From contig NZ_JAIQDB010000002.1 in the NCBI RefSeq assembly GCF_020037475.1, positions 248,001-312,000 of the forward strand: a DNA stretch of 64,000 bases, in the 5' to 3' direction. The notes under the pieces were generated by a model. It saw only the letters and a list, made by a program, of their open reading frames with translations. It searched no databases and was not told the origin of the DNA. Every line of letters starts with the position of its first letter. The stretch's first letter is position 1. Both the position numbers and the translations under genes were made by a program. This DNA is from Sutcliffiella deserti. GTDB lineage: Bacteria; Bacillota; Bacilli; Bacillales; Bacillaceae_I. Shown piece after piece: positions 24,198 through 33,437 of the stretch.

Positions 24198-26177
24198 CTA
24201 TTTATATAGCTGATAATTATTCCGTCCACTCTTCTTCACCGTATACAGAGCCTGGTCGGCTTTGCGGAAGAGCTCTTTGGTGGTTGAGCCATTTTGCGGG
24301 TATAGAGAAATGCCAATGGAAGAGGTGGCGTGAATCTTGTGCCCTTCAATAAGATACGTTTTCTGTAAGGAATCGTGAATTCTATTGGCAACCATTTTAA
24401 TATGATCGGTATCTTTCAGAGTTTTTACAAGAATAACAAATTCATCTCCACCCAGACGAGCTACCATGTCTTGACCTCGAACGCAATACTCCAGTCTTTT
24501 GGAGAGAGCAACCAGTAATTGATCCCCGATTTCATGGCCGTAGGTATCGTTAATTTGTTTAAAATTATCGCAATCCAAGAAAAGTAGGGCAAGTTTCCCG
24601 TTTTCCTCTTTGGCAGTGGCAATGGTCCTTTCCAATTCCTGCTCTAATAAACGCCGATTCGGTAAGCTTGTAAGGCTATCGTGATAGGCCTGAAACGTAA
24701 GCTGCTTTTGAAGTTGTTTTCGCTCTGAGATGATCCTGCCTGTGAGAATGATGTTAGCAAGTTCTCCCTCTCTGTGGATTGGCGTTCCATGCACTTCAAC
24801 CCAAACCTCTGATTTTGCAGTGTTCTTATACCGATATTCCCTGACAATCTGCTCGTCCGTTTCACATAACTTGTTGAAAGCATCTTGCAATATAGGTTTG
24901 TCCTTTTCATCTAAACCATATAAAAAGGTTTCGCCTAACAAATTTTCATAGTCCTTACCTAGGATATTTCGGTAAGAAGGAGAGGCGTAGGAAATAGTGC
25001 CATCTACCTTTACCACCTTGATTAAATCACTCGAGTGTTCGGTAATTAGGCGGAATTTTTCTTCGCTCGCCTTTAGAGCACGTTCCATTTTTTTCTGTTC
25101 GGTGATGTCTTGGGCTATCACATATACTCCTGTTACTTCCCCGCAAACGATAATAGGAACATACGAGACGTTGAAAAATAATTTGCTGCTGTTGGCATGG
25201 TGGATCATCGTTTCAAAGCTGTTAATCTGCCCTTGAAGCGATTGCTCAAACGGATCGATTGGGAGCTGATCTCCAACAAAGTCAATATAGTTCAAACCAA
25301 TAATCTGCTCTTTTGTATAGCCTGTTATGGCCACACACGCTTCATTGATTTTTTCCACGATACCAGCATTATTCAAGATGAAAATGGCGTTTTTTTGATA
25401 GGAAAATAAGGACTTATAAGCTTCCTTACTTTTTTCAAGGTTTTGCTCCAACTCTCTGAGATGCTGAATATTACGATAGATCATCGAAATGGCTGCAACG
25501 TTTTGTTGCTCATCCAAGATGGGGGAATAGCTTACAGATGTATGTATTTCTATTCCTTCCTTTGTAACACGAATGGTTTCTTGAGTTGGCACGATATTGC
25601 CTTGCTTTAATGTGAGAAATGAATCACCAGTTTGAATTTTTAGTTTTTTTGGAATAAAGTTCAGCTGATGCCAGTCTTGTCCAAGTGTTTCTGCTTCAGA
25701 CCAGCCAAACTGAGTGGTAAAGGCTTCATTAACTTTTAAAACCTTTCCGTTGCAGTCAATCACAAGCATAGCGTCGACGGTATTCGCTACTAAGGAATGA
25801 AGAAAAAGATAGTCTTCATCCTTTGTCTTCCGTTCATTTACATTTTTAGTAATGGCGAGAATATAGGTTTTATCCCCGTCATTCACAGGAGTTAACGTTG
25901 TTTCAGAGGCTGGCATGTCTGGGACAAAGAGATTAAGGTCTGAGTAGGTGACAGAATGTTGACTTTTTATACACGTTAGATAATGGGTATTTAAAAATTC
26001 AAAGGTCGAGGGAGGTAGTACTTCTACTAGTTTCTTCCCTACCATATCAATCCCCAGTCGTTCCTGTGCAGATCGATTAACCTTGGTATACCATAACTGA
26101 TTACCTTTATACTCCACTAAAAAGACCATATCCATCATATGTTCAAAGAAAAACATAAAGTGCTCTTCAATTTTCAT
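24198..26177 (-). CDS. multi-PAS diguanylate cyclase (GGDEF)
   Basis: 659 residues without membrane segments. Four PAS-like sensor domains in tandem (about 1-115, 120-240, 250-365 and 370-490; PAS/PAC signatures such as ITGYTKEQIIGLNYIDFVG), then a GGDEF domain (about 490-659). The active site reads RLGGDEF (near residue 575) and an RxxD inhibitory site (RGQD) lies five residues before GGDEF, so it should make cyclic di-GMP and be feedback-inhibited. No EAL or HD-GYP domain. The start ATG has AAGAAGG upstream. A cytosolic signal such as redox state, oxygen or a ligand is likely, but no cofactor residue was identified. It lies near one of the c-di-GMP riboswitches. Confidence 0.92.
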   Translation of the reverse strand: MKIEEHFMFFFEHMMDMVFLVEYKGNQLWYTKVNRSAQERLGIDMVGKKLVEVLPPSTFEFLNTHYLTCIKSQHSVTYSDLNLFVPDMPASETTLTPVNDGDKTYILAITKNVNERKTKDEDYLFLHSLVANTVDAMLVIDCNGKVLKVNEAFTTQFGWSEAETLGQDWHQLNFIPKKLKIQTGDSFLTLKQGNIVPTQETIRVTKEGIEIHTSVSYSPILDEQQNVAAISMIYRNIQHLRELEQNLEKSKEAYKSLFSYQKNAIFILNNAGIVEKINEACVAITGYTKEQIIGLNYIDFVGDQLPIDPFEQSLQGQINSFETMIHHANSSKLFFNVSYVPIIVCGEVTGVYVIAQDITEQKKMERALKASEEKFRLITEHSSDLIKVVKVDGTISYASPSYRNILGKDYENLLGETFLYGLDEKDKPILQDAFNKLCETDEQIVREYRYKNTAKSEVWVEVHGTPIHREGELANIILTGRIISERKQLQKQLTFQAYHDSLTSLPNRRLLEQELERTIATAKEENGKLALLFLDCDNFKQINDTYGHEIGDQLLVALSKRLEYCVRGQDMVARLGGDEFVILVKTLKDTDHIKMVANRIHDSLQKTYLIEGHKIHATSSIGISLYPQNGSTTKELFRKADQALYTVKKSGRNNYQLYK

Positions 26178-26366
26178 GGCTTACCTTCTTTACTTCTGAA
26201 TTTTACTCTGATAAAGCATCTTCTTCCATTATAGATATTATTGGGTGAAATTTCTATATACATGTCTGATAAAAAACGAAAAACAGGTTCTTCTTAAATT
26301 AGGTCTCTCTTTTTCGACAAAACTTTCAGTCAATATTGTGCACCTAAGCTGTCAATATAGTGACCC

Positions 26367-26410
26367 TTGTTTGAAAAGGTGCCCGTATATAATAAAAGAA
26401 AGCGGTTACA
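26367..26410 (+). promoter_or_regulatory. promoter with overlapping cre site for the sugar ABC operon
   Basis: TTGTTT (26367-26372), 15-bp spacer, TATAAT (26388-26393), then AGAAAGCGGTTACA (26397-26410). The reverse complement TGTAACCGCTTTCT fits the CcpA cre pattern TGNAANCGNWNNCW. Its position over the transcription start predicts repression by glucose. Confidence 0.55.
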
Positions 26411-26427
26411 AAAGGCGGGTGAGTAGG

Positions 26428-27384
26428 TTGGAGACAAAGATTGAGCCGAGAACAGGCACTAGCAAGGTGGAGACAAATGCACACGTGGTCGAAGCTAAGC
26501 CGAAAAGAAAGTGGAAGTGGAAGAGTATCTTAACGTATACGGCTTTTGTTGGGCCGGCGTTGCTTTTTTTCCTCGTCATACAAGTTATTCCTTTCTTGAT
26601 GGGGGTGTACTACTCTTTTACTTCATGGAATGGAGTCAGTGCTGCAGCAGAGTGGGTTGGGTTTGAGAACTACAAGAGGATTTTTACAAATGATGAGACT
26701 TTCTACAACTCATTCATATTCACAACGAAATTTATGTTTACAGCTGTTATTATTAGTAATCTTATAGGATTTGGGTTTGCGCTTCTATTAAATGCTGCGC
26801 TCAAGACTCGTAATATATTAAGAACGGTATTCTTTCTTCCGAACGTTATCGGGGGATTACTATTAGGATTTATCTGGCAGTTCATTTTTGTAAAAGGGTT
26901 TGCATCTGTTGGTGAAATGACTAATTTATCTTTCTTTAAACTTCCATGGCTAGGGGACGAAACAACTGCTTTTTGGGGAATTGTTATTGTGTTTGCCTGG
27001 CAGATCAGTGGATACATGATGGTCATTTACGTAGCAGCGTTACAGGGGGTAGATAACTCCTTACTTGAAGCCGCAAGAATTGATGGCGCTTCCAACCTGA
27101 CGCTCGTGACAAAAATTATTATTCCATTAATATTACCGGCATTTACGATTTGTTTCTTCTTAACAATTTCGATGGCATTTAAAATATTCGACTTGAACCT
27201 CTCTTTAACAGGAGGCGGACCATTCAATTCAACACAATCGGTCGCAATTAATATTTATCAGGAAGCTTTTAATAATAACCGATATGGGTTAGGTACAGCA
27301 AAATCCATCATATTCTTCGTAGTTGTTGCGATATTCACAACAATTCAAGTATGGTCGACGAAGAAAAGGGAGGTTGAGGCATAG
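26428..27384 (+). CDS. CUT1 sugar ABC transporter permease 1 (MalF-like)
   Basis: 318-residue permease with a charged N-terminal stretch and six membrane helices; the EAA loop reads EAARIDGASNLTLVTKIIIP (about residue 215). TTG at 26428 chosen: it is preceded by AAGGCGGGTGAG and removes a 61-residue unrelated extension that reaches through the promoter. First gene of a three-gene operon (permease, permease, binding protein); ATP-hydrolysing subunit absent, as usual for CUT1 systems that share an MsmX-type ATPase. Substrate not identified; oligosaccharide is likely from the family. Confidence 0.85.
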   Translation: METKIEPRTGTSKVETNAHVVEAKPKRKWKWKSILTYTAFVGPALLFFLVIQVIPFLMGVYYSFTSWNGVSAAAEWVGFENYKRIFTNDETFYNSFIFTTKFMFTAVIISNLIGFGFALLLNAALKTRNILRTVFFLPNVIGGLLLGFIWQFIFVKGFASVGEMTNLSFFKLPWLGDETTAFWGIVIVFAWQISGYMMVIYVAALQGVDNSLLEAARIDGASNLTLVTKIIIPLILPAFTICFFLTISMAFKIFDLNLSLTGGGPFNSTQSVAINIYQEAFNNNRYGLGTAKSIIFFVVVAIFTTIQVWSTKKREVEA

Positions 27385-28211
27385 TGGGCGAGAAATATAC
27401 CAAGAAAACCTTTACGCTAGAAATTATCGGAATTATATTAGGGCTTATCTTCCTCATTCCTTTTTACTTTGTCTTGATTAACTCGGTTAAAAGCTTTAGT
27501 GAGATATTGATTGATGCGGCAGCTTTACCTCAGGAGATCCTATTTTCCAACTACGTAAAGGTGTGGGAGATTATCCAATTTCCACGAGCTTTCTGGAACT
27601 CCCTAATCATCACGGTGTTCAGTAATATCGGAATTGTTTTACTTAGCTCGATGGCGGCTTGGAAAATGGTCCGAACACCAGGGAAGCTTAGTAAAATATT
27701 GTTTATCTTAATCGTATCTGCGATGGTTATTCCATTCCAAACGGTTATGATACCTTTAATGAAGCTTGGCGGCACGCTAGGAATGATCAATAGTATTCCA
27801 GGTATTATCATGATGTACTTTGGGTTTGGTGTCCCGCTTTCCTTATTTCTCTATCATGGGTTCGTGAAAACCGTCCCAGTGGAAATTGAGGAAGCAGCAA
27901 GAATTGATGGGTGCAGTCAATTTGGAGTGTTTTGGAGAATCGTCTTTCCACTGCTTAAGCCGATTACGGTTACGGTTATTATATTAAATACATTATGGAT
28001 CTGGAATGATTACCTGCTGCCTTTACTGGTTTTACAAAGCGCAGAATTACGGACAATACCACTTGCTACTAGCGCATTCTTTGCACAGTATACAAAACAG
28101 TGGGATATGGGACTTGCAGCACTTGTCCTTGGGATCACGCCAGTCATTATCTTCTTCCTGTTTCTACAAAGGCATATCATCAAAGGGATTGCCGCTGGAT
28201 CTGTTAAATAG
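27384..28211 (+). CDS. CUT1 sugar ABC transporter permease 2 (MalG-like)
   Basis: 275 residues, six membrane helices, EAA motif EEAARIDGCSQFGVFWRIVF (about residue 170). GTG start at 27384 overlaps the TAG of the previous gene by one base; GGGAGG lies about 11 bases upstream. Pairs with the MalF-like protein to form the membrane channel. Confidence 0.92.
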   Translation: MGEKYTKKTFTLEIIGIILGLIFLIPFYFVLINSVKSFSEILIDAAALPQEILFSNYVKVWEIIQFPRAFWNSLIITVFSNIGIVLLSSMAAWKMVRTPGKLSKILFILIVSAMVIPFQTVMIPLMKLGGTLGMINSIPGIIMMYFGFGVPLSLFLYHGFVKTVPVEIEEAARIDGCSQFGVFWRIVFPLLKPITVTVIILNTLWIWNDYLLPLLVLQSAELRTIPLATSAFFAQYTKQWDMGLAALVLGITPVIIFFLFLQRHIIKGIAAGSVK

Positions 28212-28285
28212 ACTTTTGGTACTTGATAGACAGTATTAAAAGTTTATATAAAAATTGCATCACAAACTTAAAAGGGGGCATTACA

Positions 28286-29563
28286 ATGAAACGTTTTATA
28301 CTTCTATTATTATCGTTAACACTTGTAGCTGGTATTTTCGCAGGGTGTTCAAGCAATAATTCATCAAGCAATAATGACCAGGAAAAATCAGATGGGGATG
28401 AGGTTACATTAAACTTCTTCCAATTTAAAGTGGAAATCGCGGATCAATTAGCCGAAATGATTAAAGAGTTTGAAGCAGAACATCCAAACATCAAAATTAA
28501 GTTAGAAACAGTTGGTGGCGGAGCGGATTACGGTGCAGCACTTAAAGCGAAATTTGCTTCAGGAGAGCAACCAGATATTTTCAATAATGGTGGTTTCAAA
28601 GAGTTAGAGCTTTGGAAAGAGCATCTAGCTGACCTTTCTGAAGAGCCATGGGCTGCAAATGTACTTCCAATCGGAAAAGTACCAATGACAGATGTTGAAG
28701 ATGGCAAGCTTTATGGAATGCCGGTTAACCTTGAAGGATATGGTTTCATTTACAATAAAGACTTATTCGAACAAGCTGGTATTACAGAGCCACCTGCAAC
28801 TATTACTGAACTAAAAGACGCTGCTAAAAAGCTTGAGGACGCAGGAATCACAGCATTCTCAGCAGGATATGGCGAGTGGTGGGTTATTGGACAACATTTA
28901 CTGAACATTCCTTTTGCACAACAAGAAGATCCAGAAGCATTCATTGCGGGACTTTATGATGGAACAGAAAGCATCGTTGGCAATGAAGCGTTCAAGAATT
29001 TCAAAGAAGTACTCGATACAGAGCTTAAATTTGGGAACAGCAATCCTTTAACAACTGACTACAATACACAAGTAACACAATTTGCGGCAGGTCAGACTGC
29101 AATGCTTCAACAAGGTAACTGGACTGAAAACATGATTTATGAAATCAACCCTGAGATGAACATGGCATTCTTGCCAATTCCGAACAGTGATGGTGCAGAA
29201 GCAAATCGTCTGCCAGTAGGGGTTCCGAATAACTGGGTACTAAATAAAAATTCCGAGCATTTAGAAGAAGCGAAAACATTCTTAAATTGGATGGTTTCTT
29301 CTGAAACAGGTAAACGCTACATCACAGAAGAATTTGCATTTATTCCAGCATTCGATAACATTGAGCCAGCTGGTTTAGGAGATCTTGGACTATCGATTCT
29401 TGATTATTCTAAAGAAGAGCAAACGATTCCTTGGACATGGTTCATGTGGCCGGATGGAGCGAACAAAGAGTTTGCAGCATCTATTCAAGAGTATGCAGCA
29501 GGGAAGATCGACTACGATTCTTTATTAGAAAAATTCCAAACTACTTGGGATAATTTGAAGTAA
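28286..29563 (+). CDS. sugar-binding lipoprotein of the CUT1 ABC transporter
   Basis: 425-residue extracellular solute-binding protein, family 1. Signal peptide with lipobox GIFAGC (Cys near residue 21), then a Ser/Asn linker and the two-lobe binding fold (TVGGGADYGAALKAKFASGE; MPVNLEGYGFIYNKDLFE; hinge SNNDQ-type not needed). The true start is the ATG at 28286 with AAAGGGGG upstream; the longer frame from 28223 lacks a site and would block the signal peptide. Third gene of the operon, ended by a terminator. The regulator pair and oxidoreductase after the repeats at 29.6-30.7 kb probably belong to the same sugar pathway. Confidence 0.92.
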   Translation: MKRFILLLLSLTLVAGIFAGCSSNNSSSNNDQEKSDGDEVTLNFFQFKVEIADQLAEMIKEFEAEHPNIKIKLETVGGGADYGAALKAKFASGEQPDIFNNGGFKELELWKEHLADLSEEPWAANVLPIGKVPMTDVEDGKLYGMPVNLEGYGFIYNKDLFEQAGITEPPATITELKDAAKKLEDAGITAFSAGYGEWWVIGQHLLNIPFAQQEDPEAFIAGLYDGTESIVGNEAFKNFKEVLDTELKFGNSNPLTTDYNTQVTQFAAGQTAMLQQGNWTENMIYEINPEMNMAFLPIPNSDGAEANRLPVGVPNNWVLNKNSEHLEEAKTFLNWMVSSETGKRYITEEFAFIPAFDNIEPAGLGDLGLSILDYSKEEQTIPWTWFMWPDGANKEFAASIQEYAAGKIDYDSLLEKFQTTWDNLK

Positions 29564-29581
29564 GTATTGTTGAACAGCTAG

Positions 29582-29609
29582 GAGCACCAGGTTTTTGGGT
29601 GCTCTTTTT
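29582..29609 (+). terminator. terminator of the sugar ABC operon
   Basis: GAGCACC (29582-29588) pairs with GGTGCTC (29598-29604), followed by T5. Confidence 0.85.
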
Positions 29610-29610
29610 A

Positions 29611-30265
29611 GATTCTTGAAAGTTAGGAACGTCTATACTTTTAAGTGAAAATGCTCTATCTAGTGGATGAAGGGTTGTGCTAAAGACCGCTATTCCTCTC
29701 CACGAAAGGCTACGCGTCCGCGGGGTGCTTGGGAAGCCTCCTTGGCTATCGCCTGTGGGGTCTTCCCTAAGCACTATCTCCCGCTGGAGTCTCCGCCTTT
29801 CGTTCCGATCCACAGCTGGGTACACCGATGATTAAGTGATGCACTATTAATGGTCTTGATTGTTAGAACGTCTATATTTTTAAGAGAAGATGCTTTACCT
29901 AGTGGATAAAGGGTGGTGCAATAGACTGCTGTTCCTCTCCACGAAAGACTACGCGTCCGCGGGGTGCTTGGGAAGCCTCCTCGGCTATCGCCTGTGGGGT
30001 CTTCCCTAAGCACTATCTCCCGCTGGAGTCTTCGCCTTTCGTTCCGATCCACAGCTGGGTACACCGAGGATTAAGTGATGCTCTATTAAGGTTCTTGATT
30101 GTTAGAACGTCTATATTTTTAAGTGAAGATGCTTTACCTAGTGGATGAAGTGTTGTGCTAAATACCGCTGTTCCTCTCCACGAAAGGCTACGCGCCCGCG
30201 GAGTGCTTGGGAAGCCTCCTCGGCTAACGCCTGCGGGGTCTAACCCCGATCAACAGCGGGGAGTA
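29611..30265. repeat. 239-bp tandem repeat, 2.7 copies, carrying the GC-rich dyad element
   Basis: Copies begin at 29611, 29850 and 30089, in exact 239-bp register (for example the ACGTCTATA block at 29629, 29868 and 30107). Each unit has an AT-rich half and a GC-rich half (CTCTCCACGAAAGGCTACGC, CCGCGGGGTGCTTGGGAAGC, TCTCCCGCTGGAGTC). The third copy lacks the last part of the GC-rich half and joins AACCCCGATCAACAGCGGGG instead. The GC-rich half is the reverse complement of the elements at 30368 and 30598. Minus-strand frames through it are by-products. Confidence 0.92.
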
Positions 30266-30367
30266 CCAAGAATCATATGGTACTCTTTTATTAGTGCAGC
30301 GCTTAGTGTAAAGACTTCCCACCATTAGGAATGTAGATAACGACACCATAAATATATAGTGCACCAC

Positions 30368-30501
30368 CCTGTGTATTGGAGTGGCGGGTGCTCGACTCCA
30401 GCGGGAGATAGCGGTAGACGGGAGACCCCACAGGCGCAGCCGAGGAGGCTCCCGCACCGCCCCGCGGAAAGCGAGCACCTGGAACGGAAAGGAACAGGGA
30501 G
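30368..30501 (+). repeat. GC-rich dyad repeat, full-length copy
   Basis: About 134 bp from CCTGTGTATTGGAGTGGC to GGAACGGAAAGGAACAGGGA. Inside are GGGAGATAGCGGTAGACGGG, CAGGCGCAGCCGAGGAGGCT and CCGCGGAAAGCGAGCACC. The flanks TTGGAGTGG..GGTGCTCG and CGAGCACC..CCTGT are complementary, so it can fold into a long hairpin. The same element recurs at 30598 and, inverted, at 52439. Confidence 0.9.
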
Positions 30502-30597
30502 TACTAACAGAACCCAGCATATTGTCAGGTAAGATTTATAAGTGAAAACTTCCATAAAAATTGAGAATGAAGTCCCACAGCTAAAAAGCGCTTACCC

Positions 30598-30730
30598 CTG
30601 TGTATTGGAGTGGCAGGTGCTCGACTCCAGCAGGAGATAGCGGTAGACGGGAGACCCCGCAGGCGCAGCCGAGGAGGCTCCCGCACCGCCCCGCGGAAAG
30701 CGAGCACCTGAAACGGAAAGGAACAGGGAG
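30598..30730 (+). repeat. GC-rich dyad repeat, second full-length copy
   Basis: About 95 percent identical by eye to 30368-30501, in the same orientation, separated from it by 96 bp of unrelated AT-rich DNA. Confidence 0.9.
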
Positions 30731-30860
30731 TTGCAGAAGTAACTTATCTATTATCAAGTAGTATCTAAAGATTTCGTAATATAATCAAATAATATCCTAT
30801 TATTACGAAAAGAGCCTTATAATAAAAGGAACATTTGAAAGCATGCTTTGGAGGTACACT

Positions 30861-32660
30861 ATGTTTAAGAAAAGCATTCGCAATAAGCTAATCGTCCTTT
30901 TACTTCTCATAACTATATTGCCATTTGGCACATCAATCATCATTACCTACTACCAAACTAAAGAAGCCTTCAAGGACCTCGTGGTTCAGGAAAATAGTAA
31001 TCTCCTTTATCAGGGGAAAATAAATTTGGAAACCTATCTAAAAGAACTGAATGCCCTAACGCTTTCTTTATATAATAACCCTGATTTTATTAATTACATG
31101 AGAGCTCCTGATAAAGAAGACAACTATTTAACTATCGGACTCGTAAAAAACGTCCTGCAAACAATTCTTTACGCAGAGGATAATATAAGGCGGGTGCAGC
31201 TTTCTTTTGCAGAAGAGGAGCGGGTCATTACTGCCTCCAAGCGATCCACCGTTGTATTTTCGAGCGGAGCGGATTCAAGTACTGTATTTGAACGGTCTTA
31301 TCGGCAGGCACAGCTTAGCCCATTTAACATGTATATTGATACCACACAGGCACAGCAGGGGAAAAACAGTATCTTTCTGCACCGGGCGTTAACAAATGTA
31401 CCATCCGATCAGATACTTGCTTACATCACAATAGAGATTTCAACGGATCGAATTCTTGAATTAAGTGAGAACTTATACAATCAGGAGACAGAAGAATTTT
31501 ATATTTTGTCTTCTACAGGCGCACTTATTTATAGCTCAAATGCGGAAGTTTTTGCCAAGCAGGAGGAACAAGAATGGATTAGCACTGTGATGGATTCTAA
31601 CGTCGATCAGGCGACAATGGAATGGAGAAACGATGACTTTCACGGTGTTATCATGTATGACCAAACACCTGCAGCTGTAGGGGGTTGGGTGCTTGTAAAG
31701 CGCGTTCCGTATACTACCTTATATGAGAATGCTTTTGTTGTTACGAAAATCAATATTCTTTTCGGGCTCTTGGGCTTGTCACTTGTCATTCTTGCCACTC
31801 TTTTCGTTTCTTTCAAAATAACCTCTCCCATTCGCGTTCTTTTAAAGAATATCCAGCAGGTGAAAGAAGGAAACATGAACGTTCAATTTGAGTCTCTTGG
31901 TTCGGATGAAATTGGCATTTTAGGATTTCGCTTTAAACAAATGATGGAAAAAATAAACCAGTTGATAAATCGAGAGTACAAACTTGAACTGGAGAATAAA
32001 ACCAATCAGTTAAAGGTGCTGCAATCGCAGTTAAATCCACATTTTCTCTATAACGCCCTACAGTCAATCGGGACGGTGGCCTTGAAGAATAACGTGCCTC
32101 AAATTTATACGCTTGTGAATCATCTTTCGAAAATTATGCGCTATGGGATGAACATGGATGAGGACATGGTACCACTTAAAAAAGAAGTAAATTATATAAA
32201 GGCCTTCCTTCTTTTGCAGCAGGAACGATTTGGCGATCATTTGGAATATGAGCTGAACGTACAAGAAGAGGCGATGAATGTTCCTATCCCAAAAATGATT
32301 CTCCAGCCCATTATCGAAAATTATTTTAAGCATGGTTTTGATATCCGAGAAGGGGTAGGGAAACTAACGGTGGAAGGCAAACTCGATGAATCTTTTTTAA
32401 CCCTTTCAATCCGTGATAATGGAGTAGGAGTAACCGAGGAGAGGCTAGCAGAAATCTATCAACATTTTCTTGCTGGGCGGATAGATGACAATGAAGAAAA
32501 AACCAATATCGGATTAAAAAATGTTTATGCAAGGTTAGAGCTATACTATGATGGAAAGGCCTCCTTACACTTATCGAATCATAGAGAAGGAGGACTGATT
32601 GTCAGACTGCAAATTCCAATAATAATGGGAGGGGTTAGGGATGAAAGCGATCATCATTGA
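30861..32660 (+). CDS. YesM-type membrane sensor histidine kinase
   Basis: 599 residues: membrane helix (about 10-35), extracellular sensor region (about 36-290; Cache-like), second helix (about 295-315), HAMP linker, then the His_kinase domain with the phosphoacceptor motif QSQLNPHFLYNALQSI and an ATPase domain (ILQPIIENYFKHGF; IRDNGVGV). ATG at 30861 has GGAGGT 5 bases upstream; the frame six codons further up has no site. Its 3' end overlaps the response regulator by 20 bases. YesM/YesN-type pairs control sugar-uptake operons in Bacillus, and here the transporter lies directly upstream beyond the repeats. Confidence 0.92.
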   Translation: MFKKSIRNKLIVLLLLITILPFGTSIIITYYQTKEAFKDLVVQENSNLLYQGKINLETYLKELNALTLSLYNNPDFINYMRAPDKEDNYLTIGLVKNVLQTILYAEDNIRRVQLSFAEEERVITASKRSTVVFSSGADSSTVFERSYRQAQLSPFNMYIDTTQAQQGKNSIFLHRALTNVPSDQILAYITIEISTDRILELSENLYNQETEEFYILSSTGALIYSSNAEVFAKQEEQEWISTVMDSNVDQATMEWRNDDFHGVIMYDQTPAAVGGWVLVKRVPYTTLYENAFVVTKINILFGLLGLSLVILATLFVSFKITSPIRVLLKNIQQVKEGNMNVQFESLGSDEIGILGFRFKQMMEKINQLINREYKLELENKTNQLKVLQSQLNPHFLYNALQSIGTVALKNNVPQIYTLVNHLSKIMRYGMNMDEDMVPLKKEVNYIKAFLLLQQERFGDHLEYELNVQEEAMNVPIPKMILQPIIENYFKHGFDIREGVGKLTVEGKLDESFLTLSIRDNGVGVTEERLAEIYQHFLAGRIDDNEEKTNIGLKNVYARLELYYDGKASLHLSNHREGGLIVRLQIPIIMGGVRDESDHH

Positions 32661-33390
32661 TGATGAGAAGCATGTTCGGGAAGGTCTGCTCCTCTTAGCA
32701 AACTGGAAACAAAACGGGATCCATACTATACTGGAAGCGGAGGATGGAGAGCAGGCGATGGAACTTATAACTGCCCACCGGCCGGAAATTATCTTTACCG
32801 ATATGCGCATGCCCAAAAAGGATGGAATAAGTCTTTTGAAATGGCTTGCCTCCACCGAAATGAACAGTATTACCATCGTGGTAAGTGGTTACGATGACTT
32901 CACCTTTATGCGAAATGCGATTTATTATAAGAGCTTTGATTATATTTTGAAACCGATTGATCCAGAGATATTAAATGAGACGCTCGAGCGGGCCGTTAGT
33001 AAGTGGAAGGAGCAGGCACTTGCGAGAAGGTCAGCTGAAGAGCCAGAGCAGCCTGCTGTTTCAAAAGAAGAGAAGAGTATGAAGGACATTGAAGAATATT
33101 TACGCCAAAATTATCAGCAGGACATCACCTTGCAAGAAATTGCCGATCGCTTTTATTTAAGCAGAGAGCATATTTCGCGAAAATTTAAGCAGGAATATCA
33201 CGAAACCATTACAGATTATGTCACTCGAATTCGTATGGAAAAAGCAAAAGAACTGTTGGGTAAGCCTATAATGAAAATATATGAAGTTGCCTACCATATT
33301 GGCTACCAAAATGAGAAATATTTTAGTAAGGTGTTTAAGAAATTTACGGGCATGACGCCCAATGAATACCGGAGTACTGTCTTGAAATAG
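32641..33390 (+). CDS. YesN-type AraC response regulator
   Basis: 249 residues: receiver domain (about 1-120; IIDDEKHVREGL acidic pair, phospho-Asp in EIIFTDMRMPKKDG near residue 54, Lys in YILKPID near 104) and a C-terminal AraC double helix-turn-helix (about 150-249; EIADRFYLSREHISRKFK and VAYHIGYQNEKYFSKVFKK). It is shorter than most YesN proteins because the linker between the domains is brief. GGGAGGGG lies before the ATG. Co-translated with the kinase; the likely target is the sugar ABC operon. Confidence 0.93.
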   Translation: MKAIIIDDEKHVREGLLLLANWKQNGIHTILEAEDGEQAMELITAHRPEIIFTDMRMPKKDGISLLKWLASTEMNSITIVVSGYDDFTFMRNAIYYKSFDYILKPIDPEILNETLERAVSKWKEQALARRSAEEPEQPAVSKEEKSMKDIEEYLRQNYQQDITLQEIADRFYLSREHISRKFKQEYHETITDYVTRIRMEKAKELLGKPIMKIYEVAYHIGYQNEKYFSKVFKKFTGMTPNEYRSTVLK

Positions 33391-33437
33391 CAACAATATT
33401 TTTTAACGACAAGAGAATTTACAGATGGGGTGTAAGA

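Noticed and set aside
26245-26427. 61-codon N-terminal extension of the MalF-like permease
   Set aside because: It runs through the operon promoter and cre site and does not resemble a permease N-terminus; TTG at 26428 is preferred.
29541-30707. Minus-strand frames of 60-98 codons with near-identical N-termini
   Set aside because: They arise from the 239-bp and GC-rich repeats; no translation signals and no protein character beyond the repeat.
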